From Mycolicibacterium sp. CBMA 226 (GTDB lineage Bacteria > Actinomycetota > Actinomycetes > Mycobacteriales > Mycobacteriaceae), in NCBI RefSeq assembly GCF_009729075.1, contig NZ_VTGY01000029.1:1-64000 (forward strand): a DNA stretch of 64,000 nucleotides, written 5' to 3'. Positions 33,963-43,211 of the stretch are shown here, in pieces; position 1 is the stretch's first letter, and each line of letters opens with the position of its first letter. A program made the translations under genes and the position numbers. Below the pieces are notes generated by a model. It searched no databases and was not told the origin of the DNA. It saw nothing but the letters and a program-made list of their open reading frames with translations.

Positions 33963-34358
33963 TTACTCGTCCAGGGTCGCCCGGTAGCCGTCCGCGTCGA
34001 GCAGACCGGCGAGTTGGCCGTCCAGTTCGGCCGCGTCGGCCTGCAGTTCGATGAGCCATCCGGCGTCGTAGGGATCGGAGTTGACCAGATCGGGCGAGCC
34101 TTCCAGATCACCGTTGACCGCAACGATTTTCGCGGCGATCGGGGCGTAGAGCTCCGACGTGGTCTTGGGCGATTCGACCTCACCGAACACGTCTCCGGCG
34201 GCCAGGGTGGTGCCGACCTCGGGCAGATCGACGTAGACCACGTCACCCAGCGCGCCCTGCGCGAAATCGGTGATCCCGACGCGAACGGTGCCGTCGCCTG
34301 TGCGGCGAACCCATTCGTGCTCGGTGGTGTACAGCAGATCGGCTGGCGTTTCGCTCAC
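33963..34358 (-). CDS. gcvH: Glycine cleavage system H protein
   Basis: Lipoyl carrier that takes the aminomethyl group from GcvP and passes it to GcvT. The 131-residue protein has the lipoylation site Lys65 in GEVESPKTTSELYAP and the start YTTEHEWV. The start is GTG 34358. It precedes garA on the minus strand with a 199-nt gap, so garA may have its own promoter there. No gcvT lies in the window. Confidence 0.96.
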   Translation of the reverse strand: MSETPADLLYTTEHEWVRRTGDGTVRVGITDFAQGALGDVVYVDLPEVGTTLAAGDVFGEVESPKTTSELYAPIAAKIVAVNGDLEGSPDLVNSDPYDAGWLIELQADAAELDGQLAGLLDADGYRATLDE

Positions 34359-34431
34359 GACGCTCCTTGCAGTTTCATGTCAGTGTGTTGGTCGGTCAGT
34401 AAGGATACGGCTCGACGATCAGGCCCGACGT

Positions 34432-35217
34432 TTACTTGACGGGCTGAGCGTATTGGCGCGGTTTCGGTTGCCGTAAGGCACTCACGTCGATCGTGTCGGC
34501 CTGTTGCACGGTCATTGTGCCGCCCACTCGTTTCACACTGTCCATCGCCCCACCCGGGATGTTCATCGCCGCCGCGAGAGTCGGCGGATCACCAATGGCG
34601 AGAATGGAATAGGGCGGGTTCATGGTGACGTTGTCGACCACCAGCGCGCCTGCGGTACCCGTCACCCAGGTGTCGACCCCGACCCGGACCGCGGTCTGCT
34701 GGTCGCCCCGCCCCGACCGGATCTCCATGGCCTCGGCGCCGGCGGCGCGCAACTCGTTGATGACGTCGAGCAATGTCTCGGGCGACACACCGGGAGCGAT
34801 GTCCTCGATGGTGATGGTGACGCCCGGGCCGGTGGCCGCGACCGTGCCGATCAGGATCGACAGGGCGCGCAGCCGCGCCTGCGCGTTCTCGATGGCGGCC
34901 TGGTCACTGTTGCCCGACGCCTGCAATGACGACAACGTCTTCTGCAGGTCGGCCACCTCGGTGTTGAGGGCTGCCTCACGCTGTTGCAGCGAGTCGAGCA
35001 GCACCAGGAGGTCGGCGGGCCGCGCGGTGTCCAGCGCATCACCCGTCTCGGTCTGGCGCACCTGCGTCGCGATGGCCACCCCGAGCAACACACAGAGCAG
35101 TACGGCCAGCGCGCCGAACATCAACTGGGACCGGGTCCGCGGCAACCGCGCCGGAACGCCGTCGGGCAGCTCATGCCGACCGTGATGCTCGGCGGCGTGC
35201 GGTTCGTCGTCAGCCAT
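34432..35217 (-). CDS. DUF881 membrane protein (Rv1825-like)
   Basis: A 261-residue protein with a short cytoplasmic segment, one membrane helix at about 32-51 (LMFGALAVLLCVLLGVAIAT), then a predicted coiled coil (LDSLQQREAALNTEVADLQK). The DUF881 domain follows (GPGVTITIEDI, LLDVINELRAAGAEAMEIR). DUF881 proteins are extracytoplasmic and often lie near divisome genes in Gram-positive bacteria. It forms a set with Rv1824-like and Rv1823-like genes upstream. Function is unproven. Confidence 0.87.
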   Translation of the reverse strand: MADDEPHAAEHHGRHELPDGVPARLPRTRSQLMFGALAVLLCVLLGVAIATQVRQTETGDALDTARPADLLVLLDSLQQREAALNTEVADLQKTLSSLQASGNSDQAAIENAQARLRALSILIGTVAATGPGVTITIEDIAPGVSPETLLDVINELRAAGAEAMEIRSGRGDQQTAVRVGVDTWVTGTAGALVVDNVTMNPPYSILAIGDPPTLAAAMNIPGGAMDSVKRVGGTMTVQQADTIDVSALRQPKPRQYAQPVK

Positions 35218-35256
35218 GCTGTTGTTTTTCCCGTCGCTCCGCTCGCCCCAGCACCG

Positions 35257-35589
35257 TCACGCCCCGAACAGCCTGCGCCGCAGGGCCGCCGCGTTGCCGA
35301 AGATCCGGATACCCAGCACGACGATGATCGCGGTGGACAGCTGCGTGCCCACGCCCAGCTGGTCACCCACGTAGACGATCACGGCGGCGACCAGGACGTT
35401 GAAGACGAACGAGATGACGAAGACCTTGGCATCGAAGATGCGCTCGAGGTAGGCCCGCAGTCCCCCGAACACCGCGTCCAGCGCCGCCACGACGGCGATC
35501 GGCAGGTACGGCTGGACCGCTTCCGGCACGCTCGGGTGGAAGATCAAGCCCACCACGATGCCGACCACCAGTGCCGCGATCCCGATCAT
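35257..35589 (-). CDS. Small basic membrane protein, DUF1290 (Rv1824-like)
   Basis: About 110 residues with three hydrophobic helices (IGIAALVVGIVVGLIF, LPIAVVAALDAVFGGL, VFVISFVFNVLVAAVIVY). The family is the small basic protein seen next to DUF881 proteins and division genes in many Gram-positive bacteria. I favour ATG 35589 because GAGCAGG lies about 6 nt upstream; GTG 35595 is an alternative. It is co-transcribed between the two DUF881 genes, with 10 nt to the upstream stop. Confidence 0.82.
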   Translation of the reverse strand: MIGIAALVVGIVVGLIFHPSVPEAVQPYLPIAVVAALDAVFGGLRAYLERIFDAKVFVISFVFNVLVAAVIVYVGDQLGVGTQLSTAIIVVLGIRIFGNAAALRRRLFGA

Positions 35590-35599
35590 GTGCACCTGC

Positions 35600-36541
35600 T
35601 CACTTTGGTCCAATCTCCTTGGCGAAGTTGACATCTCGTACCGAGGCGGCCGACACCGTGAGGCGGTCGCGCGTCTGGACGCTGACTCCCACCCCGTACG
35701 ACTGGGCGAGCAGCATCAGCCGCTGCATGGCGGGAGTGTGCTCGAACACCTCCTGCATGGCGTGCGGCGGCCCGATGGCGATGACCACGTACGGGCTGGC
35801 CACCGGCTGGTTGTCGACGAGGATGCCACCGCCGGCCTGCCGCATCGTCACGTTCGGTCCGACCCGCACGCCGCCGACCGAGACCGCCTCGGCGCCGGCC
35901 GCCCACAACGAGTTGACGGCCAGCTGCAGGTCCCGGTCCAGGATGATCTGCGGGCTGCCGGCAATGCGCTGTCTGGACACGTCGGACAGGTTCGGGCTCG
36001 GCGGCGGTTCTGTGACGGTGACGGTGAGACCCGGCCCGGTCACCGCCGTCGCCCCGGCACTGAACTCGGCCTGCTCCAGGGCCTCCAGCAGCTGGCGGCC
36101 CTTCTCGTCGCCCGCCAGCCGACTGCGGCGCGCGGCCTCCACCTGGCCGGCCAGGGCATCGCGGTTGGCGGTGCTGTCGCGAGTCCGTGCCTCGGCGGCG
36201 CGCGCGTTGGCGGACAGGACGTGTTGCGTCTGGGTGGTCGCCGGGGCCATCGACACCGCATGCTGCGCCGCCGTCACGAACACCACCGACACCGCGGCGA
36301 CTCCGACGAGCAGCCAGACACCGTCGACCAGTCGAGAGCCACCGCGCCGGACACCGTCGCCGGCGGCCTTGCGGCGCTCGGCAGCGGCGGCGTACCCGGG
36401 GTCGAGGTGATCGGTGAGCAGCGAGCGCAGCAGCGACGGCACCGGAATCCGGACCGGCTCGTCGGCGACGTGGCTGTTGCGGCCGGCTTCCGGCCGGTAG
36501 CCGCCCAGCGCCCGGTCCCGGGGTGTCCCGGCCTCGGTCAC
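35600..36541 (-). CDS. DUF881 membrane protein (Rv1823-like)
   Basis: A 313-residue protein with a 70-residue cytoplasmic N-terminus, a membrane helix at about 73-93 and a coiled coil. The DUF881 domain follows (GPGLTVTVTEP, NSLWAAGAEAVSVGGVRV, SPYVVIAIG). The GTG start overlaps the pgsA2 stop by 4 nt (GTGA), which fixes the start. The product likely acts with the two downstream envelope proteins. Confidence 0.87.
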   Translation of the reverse strand: MTEAGTPRDRALGGYRPEAGRNSHVADEPVRIPVPSLLRSLLTDHLDPGYAAAAERRKAAGDGVRRGGSRLVDGVWLLVGVAAVSVVFVTAAQHAVSMAPATTQTQHVLSANARAAEARTRDSTANRDALAGQVEAARRSRLAGDEKGRQLLEALEQAEFSAGATAVTGPGLTVTVTEPPPSPNLSDVSRQRIAGSPQIILDRDLQLAVNSLWAAGAEAVSVGGVRVGPNVTMRQAGGGILVDNQPVASPYVVIAIGPPHAMQEVFEHTPAMQRLMLLAQSYGVGVSVQTRDRLTVSAASVRDVNFAKEIGPK

Positions 36542-37149
36542 GCCGCAGACCTCGCCACCGGCGGCAACTGCCGCACCACCATGGAGACCTGGATCAGGTA
36601 TAGCGCGGCGGACCACAGATACATGGCCATGCCCCATGCCAGGAACGCCCAACCGCAGGCCAGCACCACGCGGCTCCAGGCGTCCGGCCACTGCCCCAGC
36701 AGCACCAGCGGGAAGCCGGACATCAGCGCGAACGTCGCGGCCTTGCCGATGTAGGTGACCGGCAACGCCGTCAGCCCACGGCCGCGCAGCAACGGCAGCG
36801 TGGCCGCCAGCACGACGTCGCGGCCGATCAGGGTCAGCACGAACCACCACGGCACGACGTGCGCGACCGCCAGCGCGACAGGCACGACGAGCATGTAGAT
36901 CCGGTCGACGAGCGGGTCCAGCAGCTCCCCCAGCCGCGACGACTGGTTCGGCACCAGCCGCGCGATCTTGCCGTCCGCCCAGTCGGAAAAACCGCTGAAC
37001 ATCAGGATCGCGACGGCCCAGCCGTTCGCATGCGCCGACAGCAGCAGGTAGAGGAACACCGGGACGAGCAGCAACCGCAACGCGCTGAGCGCGTTGGGAA
37101 TCGTCAGCACCCGATTGCTTGTCTCGGCATCCGGGTTGGCGGTGCTCAT
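36538..37149 (-). CDS. pgsA2: CDP-alcohol phosphatidyltransferase PgsA2
   Basis: A 203-residue integral membrane enzyme of phospholipid synthesis. The CDP-alcohol signature DG-x2-AR-x8-G-x3-D-x3-D is complete in the segment DWADGKIAR through GELLDPLVD. It corresponds to Rv1822 of M. tuberculosis; the acceptor (glycerol phosphate or another alcohol) is not certain from sequence. The start is ATG 37149, 9 nt after secA2, with which it is probably co-transcribed. Confidence 0.88.
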   Translation of the reverse strand: MSTANPDAETSNRVLTIPNALSALRLLLVPVFLYLLLSAHANGWAVAILMFSGFSDWADGKIARLVPNQSSRLGELLDPLVDRIYMLVVPVALAVAHVVPWWFVLTLIGRDVVLAATLPLLRGRGLTALPVTYIGKAATFALMSGFPLVLLGQWPDAWSRVVLACGWAFLAWGMAMYLWSAALYLIQVSMVVRQLPPVARSAA

Positions 37150-37158
37150 GGGCTAAAC

Positions 37159-39504
37159 CTAACGGAATACCCCGGGCAGGCTCAGCGCTGCCATCGTGTC
37201 GTCGGCCAGCGGGTTGTCGTGAATCATGTACGTCCACGTCGACGTCGGCCGGGCCAGCTTGGACAGATCCAGGCCGGGCTCGTCTTCCAGCACGTTGGCC
37301 GTCTCGAAGGTCTGCTGCGCGGCTTCGATGGCGTCGGCCGCCAGCGATGCGAACGCGTCGACCGCCATCCGGTGGAACTCGTCGAGCGGGTCCTGCCGTC
37401 CCAGCGCGCGCAGGTGGATGCTCTCGCGGATGTCGGACAGGTAGGCCAGGTGGTCGGCCCAGCCCCGGTCCAGGTGGTACAGCATGATCATCCGGCAGAT
37501 GCGCTCGAGCTCGTCTTCACCGACCTCGTCTACCAGTTCCTGGTACCGGTCCGGTGCCAGCTCCTTGAGTTCGTCGCGCGCAGTTGTGGTGCGCAGCAAC
37601 GTCTCTCGGCGCTCGACGATGATCGCGCGCTGCTGGGCGGTGAGCTGGTTGTAGCGCCAGGTGTTGGCATGCACGTCCAGCAGCCGACCCTCGGCGACGC
37701 GCTGCGCGTGCTCGAGCATCTGACCGGCCTTGTCGCTGATGATGCGGCCGTCCTCGTCCGTCTGCATCGGCAGCTTCTCGGGCTCCAGGTGCGAGACGAC
37801 GACGTCGTCCTCCCAGCTGGAGAAGAACACCGACGATCCGGGATCACCCTGGCGGCCGGCGCGGCCGCGCAGCTGGTTGTCGAGACGTTCGGTGTGGTGC
37901 CGGCCGGTGCCGATGACGTGCAGACCGCCGAGCTCGGCGACCTCGTCGTGGTCGGCCTCGTCCGATCCGCCGAGGCGGATGTCGGTGCCGCGGCCGGCCA
38001 TCTGGGTCGAGACGGTGACGGTGCCGAGCTTGCCCGCCTCGGCGATGACGGCGGCTTCTTCCTCGTCGTTCTTGGCGTTCAGCACGACGGCGGGCACGCC
38101 GGCCTTGACCAGTTTGGCGTGCAGCTCTTCGGATTCGGCGACATCGCGGGTACCGACGAGCACCGGTTGACCGGTCTCGTGGATCCGCTGGATGTGTTCG
38201 ATGATCGCCTGGTTCTTGGCGGCCGCGGTGATGTAGACGCGGTCGGTCTCGTCTTCGCGGATGTTCGGCGTGTTCGGCGGGATCGGCGACACCCCGAGCC
38301 GGTAGAACTGGCGCAGCTGCTCACCGGCGGCCAGCGCGGTACCGGTCATGCCGCACACCGTCGGATAGCGGCCGATGAGGGCCTGGACCGTGATGGTGTC
38401 CAGCACCTCGCCGGTCTCGGTGGTCTCGATGCCTTCCTTGGCCTCGACCGCCGCCTGCAGACCGTCGGGCCAGCGCTGCAGCGACGCGATACGGCCGCGG
38501 GACGCGTTGATGAGGTGAACGGCGTTGTCCCGCACGATGTAATGCACGTCGCGCTGCAACAGCACGTGGGCGTGCAGGGCCACGTTGACCTCGGTCAGGG
38601 TGGTGCCGATGTGCTCCTCGGAGTACAGGTCGATGCCGCCGAGGGCCTTCTCGAGCTTGCGGGCGCCTGCGTCGGTCAGGTGCACGTTGCGACGGTCGGC
38701 GTCGGTGTCGTAGTACTGCAGCGAGTCGTCAACGCGGTTCTCTGACGTCATCTCACCGACCAGCCGGATGATCTCCATGCGCGGCGTCTCGCGGTGGGTG
38801 GTGCCGGCGAGCACCAACGGCACGAGCGCCTCGTCGACCAGCACGGAGTCGGCCTCGTCGATCAGCGCCACGTCGGGCCGCGGCGACACCAGGTCGTCGA
38901 CATGGGTGACCAGCTGGTCGCGCAGCACGTCGAAGCCGATCTCGTTGACCGAGGCGTAGGTGACGTCGCACTCGTAGGCCGCGCGCCGTTCGGCGGCGGT
39001 CGACTCGGCGGTGATCCACCCGACCGTCAGGCCCATGGCCGCGAGCAGTGGCCCCATCCACTCGGCGTCGCGGCGGGCCAGGTAGTCGTTGACCGAGATG
39101 ACGTGAACGTGCCGCCCGGCCAACGCGTACCCGGCGGCGGCGATGGCGCCGGCCAGGGTCTTGCCTTCACCGGTGGCCATCTCGACGACGTCACCGGCCA
39201 TCATGCGCAGCGCACCGAGCAGCTGCACGTCGAACGGACGCAGGCCCGTCGTGCGTTCGGCGGCCTCGCGGGCAATGGCGAGGAACTGCGGGATGTCGGC
39301 GGCGTCGGCGAGGTCGGACAGTTCCAGCAGCTTGGCGGCCTTGGTGATCTGCTCGTCGTCCAGACCGGCGGCCTTGTCGTCGAATTCGGCCGACGCCTGC
39401 ACCTGATGCATCGAGCGGTTCTGGTTCTTGTCGGTGGAAGCACCGAGCAGCTTCCAGAACTTGCTGCTCAGCCGGCCGGATTTCGCGGTGCTGGTTTTCG
39501 CCAC
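37159..39504 (-). CDS. secA2: Accessory preprotein translocase ATPase SecA2
   Basis: ATPase that exports a subset of proteins in mycobacteria alongside the essential SecA1. The 781-residue protein has Walker A ATGEGKT at 110-116, Walker B LIDEADSVLVDEA, and the helicase motif VSTQMAGRGTDIRLGG. It is shorter than SecA1 (about 950) and lacks the C-terminal zinc-binding tail, which distinguishes SecA2. The start is GTG 39504, and it is divergent from bacA. Confidence 0.94.
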   Translation of the reverse strand: MAKTSTAKSGRLSSKFWKLLGASTDKNQNRSMHQVQASAEFDDKAAGLDDEQITKAAKLLELSDLADAADIPQFLAIAREAAERTTGLRPFDVQLLGALRMMAGDVVEMATGEGKTLAGAIAAAGYALAGRHVHVISVNDYLARRDAEWMGPLLAAMGLTVGWITAESTAAERRAAYECDVTYASVNEIGFDVLRDQLVTHVDDLVSPRPDVALIDEADSVLVDEALVPLVLAGTTHRETPRMEIIRLVGEMTSENRVDDSLQYYDTDADRRNVHLTDAGARKLEKALGGIDLYSEEHIGTTLTEVNVALHAHVLLQRDVHYIVRDNAVHLINASRGRIASLQRWPDGLQAAVEAKEGIETTETGEVLDTITVQALIGRYPTVCGMTGTALAAGEQLRQFYRLGVSPIPPNTPNIREDETDRVYITAAAKNQAIIEHIQRIHETGQPVLVGTRDVAESEELHAKLVKAGVPAVVLNAKNDEEEAAVIAEAGKLGTVTVSTQMAGRGTDIRLGGSDEADHDEVAELGGLHVIGTGRHHTERLDNQLRGRAGRQGDPGSSVFFSSWEDDVVVSHLEPEKLPMQTDEDGRIISDKAGQMLEHAQRVAEGRLLDVHANTWRYNQLTAQQRAIIVERRETLLRTTTARDELKELAPDRYQELVDEVGEDELERICRMIMLYHLDRGWADHLAYLSDIRESIHLRALGRQDPLDEFHRMAVDAFASLAADAIEAAQQTFETANVLEDEPGLDLSKLARPTSTWTYMIHDNPLADDTMAALSLPGVFR

Positions 39505-39628
39505 AGGTCAAAGGTACCGGGCGGCTCTCGCGCGGCCATATACGCGTCCACATGCATCCGTGACGGATTCATGACGGTCTGTGCCCGTCGTCGAGCGGGC
39601 TCCCGACGGGCACGGGTACCTTGCGGGG

Positions 39629-41551
39629 ATGGATTTGTTCACCCCGACGCTCGAATGGGGCAGCGAGCTCACGACCTCGCTGTGGTGGATCGCCAAAGCC
39701 TGGCTGATCGCGGCGGTCGCAACCCTGGTGGTGCTGACCGCCATCGGCCGCTTCACGGTCTGGGGGCGCCAGTTCTGGCGAATCACCGGTGCCTACTTCG
39801 TCGGCCGCGAGAGCCTGAAGGTCTGGCTGTGGCTGGCGGCGCTGCTGCTCTCGGTGATCACCGGAGTTCGGCTCACCGTGCTTTTCAGCTATCAGAGCAA
39901 CGATCTCATGACGAGCTTCCAGGTGGTGGCCTCCGGCCTCGCCGGCCATGACCAGACGGTGAAGAACTCGGGTGAACACGGTTTCTGGTTGTCGATCGGC
40001 ATCTTCTCGCTGCTGGCCACGCTGCACGTCGGGCGCATCATGCTCGATCTGTTCATGACGCAGCGATTCATCCTCGCGTGGCGCGCCTGGCTCACCGACC
40101 GGCTCACCGGCGACTGGCTGGCCGGCAAGGCCTACTACCGGTCCCGGTTCATCGATGACACCATCGACAACCCGGATCAGCGCATCCAGAGCGACATCGA
40201 CATCTTCACCGCGGGCGTGGGCCCGCTGCCCAACACGCCGAACAACATGTCGACCTCCACCCTGCTGTTCGGCGCCATCAACGCGATCGCATCGATGCTT
40301 TCGTTCACCGCGATCCTGTGGCACCTGTCCGGCACCCTCACCATCGCCGGGATCTCGATCCCGAAGGCGATCTTCTGGATCGGAATCGGTTATGTCCTAA
40401 TCGCGTCGGTCATCGCGTTCTGGATCGGCCGGCCGATCATCTGGCTGTCGTTCGACAACGAACGCTTCAACGCAGCCTTCCGGTACGCGCTGGTGCGTAT
40501 GCGCGATGCCGCCGAGGCCGTGGCGTTCTACCACGGCGAACTCGCCGAGCGGACGGGCCTGCGACGGCTGTTCGCGCCGGTCGTGGACAACTACAAGCGG
40601 TACGTGAACCGGATGATCGGTTTCAACGGCTGGAACCTGTCGATGAGCCAGATCATCGTGCCGTTGCCCTACATCCTCCAGTTCCCGCGATTTCTGGCCG
40701 GCGAGATCAAGCTGGGCGACATGAACCAGACCGCGTCGGCCTTCGGCAGCATCCAGGACGGGCTGTCCTTCTTCCGAAACGCCTACGACCAGTTCGCGGG
40801 CTACCGCGCGTCCATCATCCGTCTGCACGGTCTGGTGACGGCGAACGACGCGGCGCGGCACCTGCCCGAGATCGTCACCGAGGACTGCCCCGACCACACC
40901 ATCACGCTCGAGAACGTCACGGTGAGCACGCCGGACGGCCGCGAACTGATCGCCCCGCTGGATCTGCGCCTCTACCCCGGCGAAGCACTGGTGGTCACCG
41001 GTCCGTCCGGCGCCGGCAAGACCACGTTGCTACGCAGTCTCGCCAAGATGTGGCCGTTCTGCAGCGGCACCATGCACTCGCCGCAGGACGAGAACGAGAC
41101 GCTCTTCCTGTCGCAGTTGCCGTATGTGCCGCTAGGCAATCTGCGCGCTGTGGTGTCGTACCCGGGCAAGGTGGGCACCCACACCGACGAAGAACTGCAG
41201 GCGGTCCTCAACAAAGTCGCGTTGCCGCACCTGGCGAGCCGTCTCGATGAGGTGGACGACTGGGCCAAGGTGCTCTCCCCCGGTGAGCAGCAACGCGTCG
41301 CCTTCGCCCGCGTGCTGCTCACCCGGCCGAAGGCGGTGTTCTTCGACGAGTCGACCTCGGCACTCGACGAGGGCCTGGAATTGATGCTGTACCAACTGGT
41401 TCGGACCGAACTGCCGGGCACCACCGTGGTCAGCGTCAGCCACCGCAGCACCGTCGAACAGCACCACGAGCAGGAGCTGGAACTGCTGGGCGACGGTACC
41501 TGGCGGCTCACCCGGATCGAAGACGAGGACGAAGAACCCGCCCGCGTCTGA
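39629..41551 (+). CDS. bacA: BacA/SbmA-type ABC importer (Rv1819c-like)
   Basis: A 640-residue half transporter with an N-terminal SbmA/BacA-like membrane domain, about six helices with the long loop DDTIDNPDQRIQSDIDIF. It is fused to an ATPase: Walker A GPSGAGKTT from residue 458, signature LSPGEQQRVAFARVL, Walker B AVFFDESTSALDE. The M. tuberculosis protein imports vitamin B12 and other hydrophilic compounds such as bleomycin, and is built around a large water-filled cavity. I start at ATG 39629 with GCGGGG just upstream. Confidence 0.94.
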   Translation: MDLFTPTLEWGSELTTSLWWIAKAWLIAAVATLVVLTAIGRFTVWGRQFWRITGAYFVGRESLKVWLWLAALLLSVITGVRLTVLFSYQSNDLMTSFQVVASGLAGHDQTVKNSGEHGFWLSIGIFSLLATLHVGRIMLDLFMTQRFILAWRAWLTDRLTGDWLAGKAYYRSRFIDDTIDNPDQRIQSDIDIFTAGVGPLPNTPNNMSTSTLLFGAINAIASMLSFTAILWHLSGTLTIAGISIPKAIFWIGIGYVLIASVIAFWIGRPIIWLSFDNERFNAAFRYALVRMRDAAEAVAFYHGELAERTGLRRLFAPVVDNYKRYVNRMIGFNGWNLSMSQIIVPLPYILQFPRFLAGEIKLGDMNQTASAFGSIQDGLSFFRNAYDQFAGYRASIIRLHGLVTANDAARHLPEIVTEDCPDHTITLENVTVSTPDGRELIAPLDLRLYPGEALVVTGPSGAGKTTLLRSLAKMWPFCSGTMHSPQDENETLFLSQLPYVPLGNLRAVVSYPGKVGTHTDEELQAVLNKVALPHLASRLDEVDDWAKVLSPGEQQRVAFARVLLTRPKAVFFDESTSALDEGLELMLYQLVRTELPGTTVVSVSHRSTVEQHHEQELELLGDGTWRLTRIEDEDEEPARV

Positions 41552-41555
41552 CCGG

Positions 41556-43034
41556 TTATCGGGTCGCGGCGCGGGCTCCCGCCCGGCGGCCGAAGAACGA
41601 CCCTTCGCCCAACTGGGTACCACTGGCATAGCCCTTGCCGTCCTGCGCGATGTTCGACGCGCAGGCGCCCGCCGCGTACAGGCCAGGCACGGCGGTGCCG
41701 TCCGCGCGCAGCACTTCGCCGTCGATGCTGACCGACAGGCCGCCCATGGTGAACCCGGAGTACAGCGCCCGGCCGAGTGACAGGTCGAATGCCGCCCACG
41801 GGCCATTGTCTTGGGCCGCAACGTAATCCGGCTGCTTGTGGAAGTCGGGGTCGGCCCCCGCGGCGGCGCCCGCGTTGTAGCGCTCCAGCGTCGCGGCCAG
41901 GTTCCCGCCCGGAATACCCAGTGCCTCTTCCATTTCCGCGACCGTCTCCCAGCCGTCGATAAAGCGGATCAACGGCATCGCCGGCATCTCGGTGTGCGCT
42001 TCGTCCACGATCAGGTAGGCCACCTGATCGGGCTGTTCGAGCACGAAAGCCGAAGTGCGCGAATGGTAGGAGTCCTCGTTGACGAAGCGCTGGCCGTTCT
42101 GGTTGACGATGACACCTGTGAGCAGGATCTCCGGCGGGTAGGCGGCGGCGGTGATGAACAGCTGGTCCAGGTTCTTGGCGACGCCGCCGGCGGAAACGCC
42201 GAGCAAGATGGCGAGCCCGTCGTCATTCGGGTTGCCCAGGATGTAGGGCTCAACTTCGCCGTGGTGCTTGGTCTTTCGCTTCTGGCCCAGTGCCGGCGTG
42301 TGTTCGGCCACCATGTCGGGATTCATCGCAAAGCCGCCGGCGGCGATGATCACCGCCCGCGCCTTCACGGTGCCTGTCAGCCCGAAATTCTTCCAGCGGA
42401 CGCCCACCACGACGCCCTGCTCGTCCACCACGAGGTTGGTGGCGCCGGTCTCGTAGCGCATCTCGACGCCCAGCTCGTCGGCCCGCTTCAGCAGTAGTTT
42501 GATGACCATGTCCGCGCCGCCCAGTTCACCGGGTACCGGGACCGAGTGCCCGCGGGGCGCGGGCTTGGCCTGCTCGCAGAACGGCCACACCTTCTCGTTG
42601 CCGGTGTAGGACAGGCCCTCGGTGCCCGGCGGCACCACCACCTTGCCCGGGTAGTAGCTGCGTTCGAACTGAAACCCCAAGTCCTCCAACCAGTTGAAGT
42701 GCTCGACACTGCCGTCGCAGTAGGCGCGAATCTTGTCGTGCTCAGGGTCGTGGGCGACGGCGACCAGGTACTTGTACATCTCGTCGGCGCTGTCGTCGTG
42801 GCCGGTGGCCTGTTGCACCGCGGTGCCACCGCCGAGATAGAAGTGACCGCCGGCCATGGACGTGGTGCCGCCCGCCGCGGCCGCCTTCTCCAGCACCAGG
42901 ACCTTGGCCCCGGCCGCGGCAGCGCTGACCGCGGCGCACCCGCCGGCGATACCGAAGCCGATCACCACCACGTCGGCCTCGTCGGACCACTCGGTGACGT
43001 CGGCGGCGTTGACGGTCTCGGGAACTGTTTGCAT
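41556..43034 (-). CDS. FAD-dependent dehydrogenase, ketosteroid dehydrogenase/fumarate reductase type (Rv1817-like)
   Basis: A 492-residue flavoprotein with the FAD motif GFGIAGG at 26-32, followed by LEKAAAAGGTTSMAGGHFYL. The C-terminal FAD segment LYAAGACASNIAQDGKGYAS closes the fold. The family includes 3-ketosteroid-delta1-dehydrogenases and fumarate reductase-like enzymes; the substrate cannot be fixed by sequence alone. A KstR-type motif 110 bp upstream suggests a role in steroid catabolism. It converges with bacA, 4 nt apart. Confidence 0.85.
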   Translation of the reverse strand: MQTVPETVNAADVTEWSDEADVVVIGFGIAGGCAAVSAAAAGAKVLVLEKAAAAGGTTSMAGGHFYLGGGTAVQQATGHDDSADEMYKYLVAVAHDPEHDKIRAYCDGSVEHFNWLEDLGFQFERSYYPGKVVVPPGTEGLSYTGNEKVWPFCEQAKPAPRGHSVPVPGELGGADMVIKLLLKRADELGVEMRYETGATNLVVDEQGVVVGVRWKNFGLTGTVKARAVIIAAGGFAMNPDMVAEHTPALGQKRKTKHHGEVEPYILGNPNDDGLAILLGVSAGGVAKNLDQLFITAAAYPPEILLTGVIVNQNGQRFVNEDSYHSRTSAFVLEQPDQVAYLIVDEAHTEMPAMPLIRFIDGWETVAEMEEALGIPGGNLAATLERYNAGAAAGADPDFHKQPDYVAAQDNGPWAAFDLSLGRALYSGFTMGGLSVSIDGEVLRADGTAVPGLYAAGACASNIAQDGKGYASGTQLGEGSFFGRRAGARAATR

Positions 43035-43143
43035 CGTCTCTCCTGGGCCGGTCTCGGTGGTGTCCGGCGCGGTGTGTGCGGCGACCTGGACACGTGTCTG
43101 ATCAATGATCGACTAGACAATAACGTCGAGACGGGACCATGGC

Positions 43144-43157
43144 TAGAACGTGTTCTA
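43144..43157. promoter_or_regulatory. Perfect KstR-type operator motif
   Basis: TAGAACGTGTTCTA fits the published KstR motif TnnAACnnGTTnnA at every fixed position and extends to a 7+2+7 dyad at 43143-43158. KstR is the TetR repressor of cholesterol and steroid catabolism in mycobacteria. The nearest gene reading away from it is the flavoprotein starting at 43034. The motif is 55 bp beyond the end of the protease gene at 43212. Confidence 0.7.
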
Positions 43158-43211
43158 GTTTTCTTTCTTCAGCGAGCTACGCGGGCCGTTGATCCTGGGG
43201 CACGCCACCCG

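Noticed and set aside
36859..38745. Open plus-strand frame of 628 codons opposite pgsA2 and secA2
   Set aside because: Shadow of conserved genes on the minus strand.
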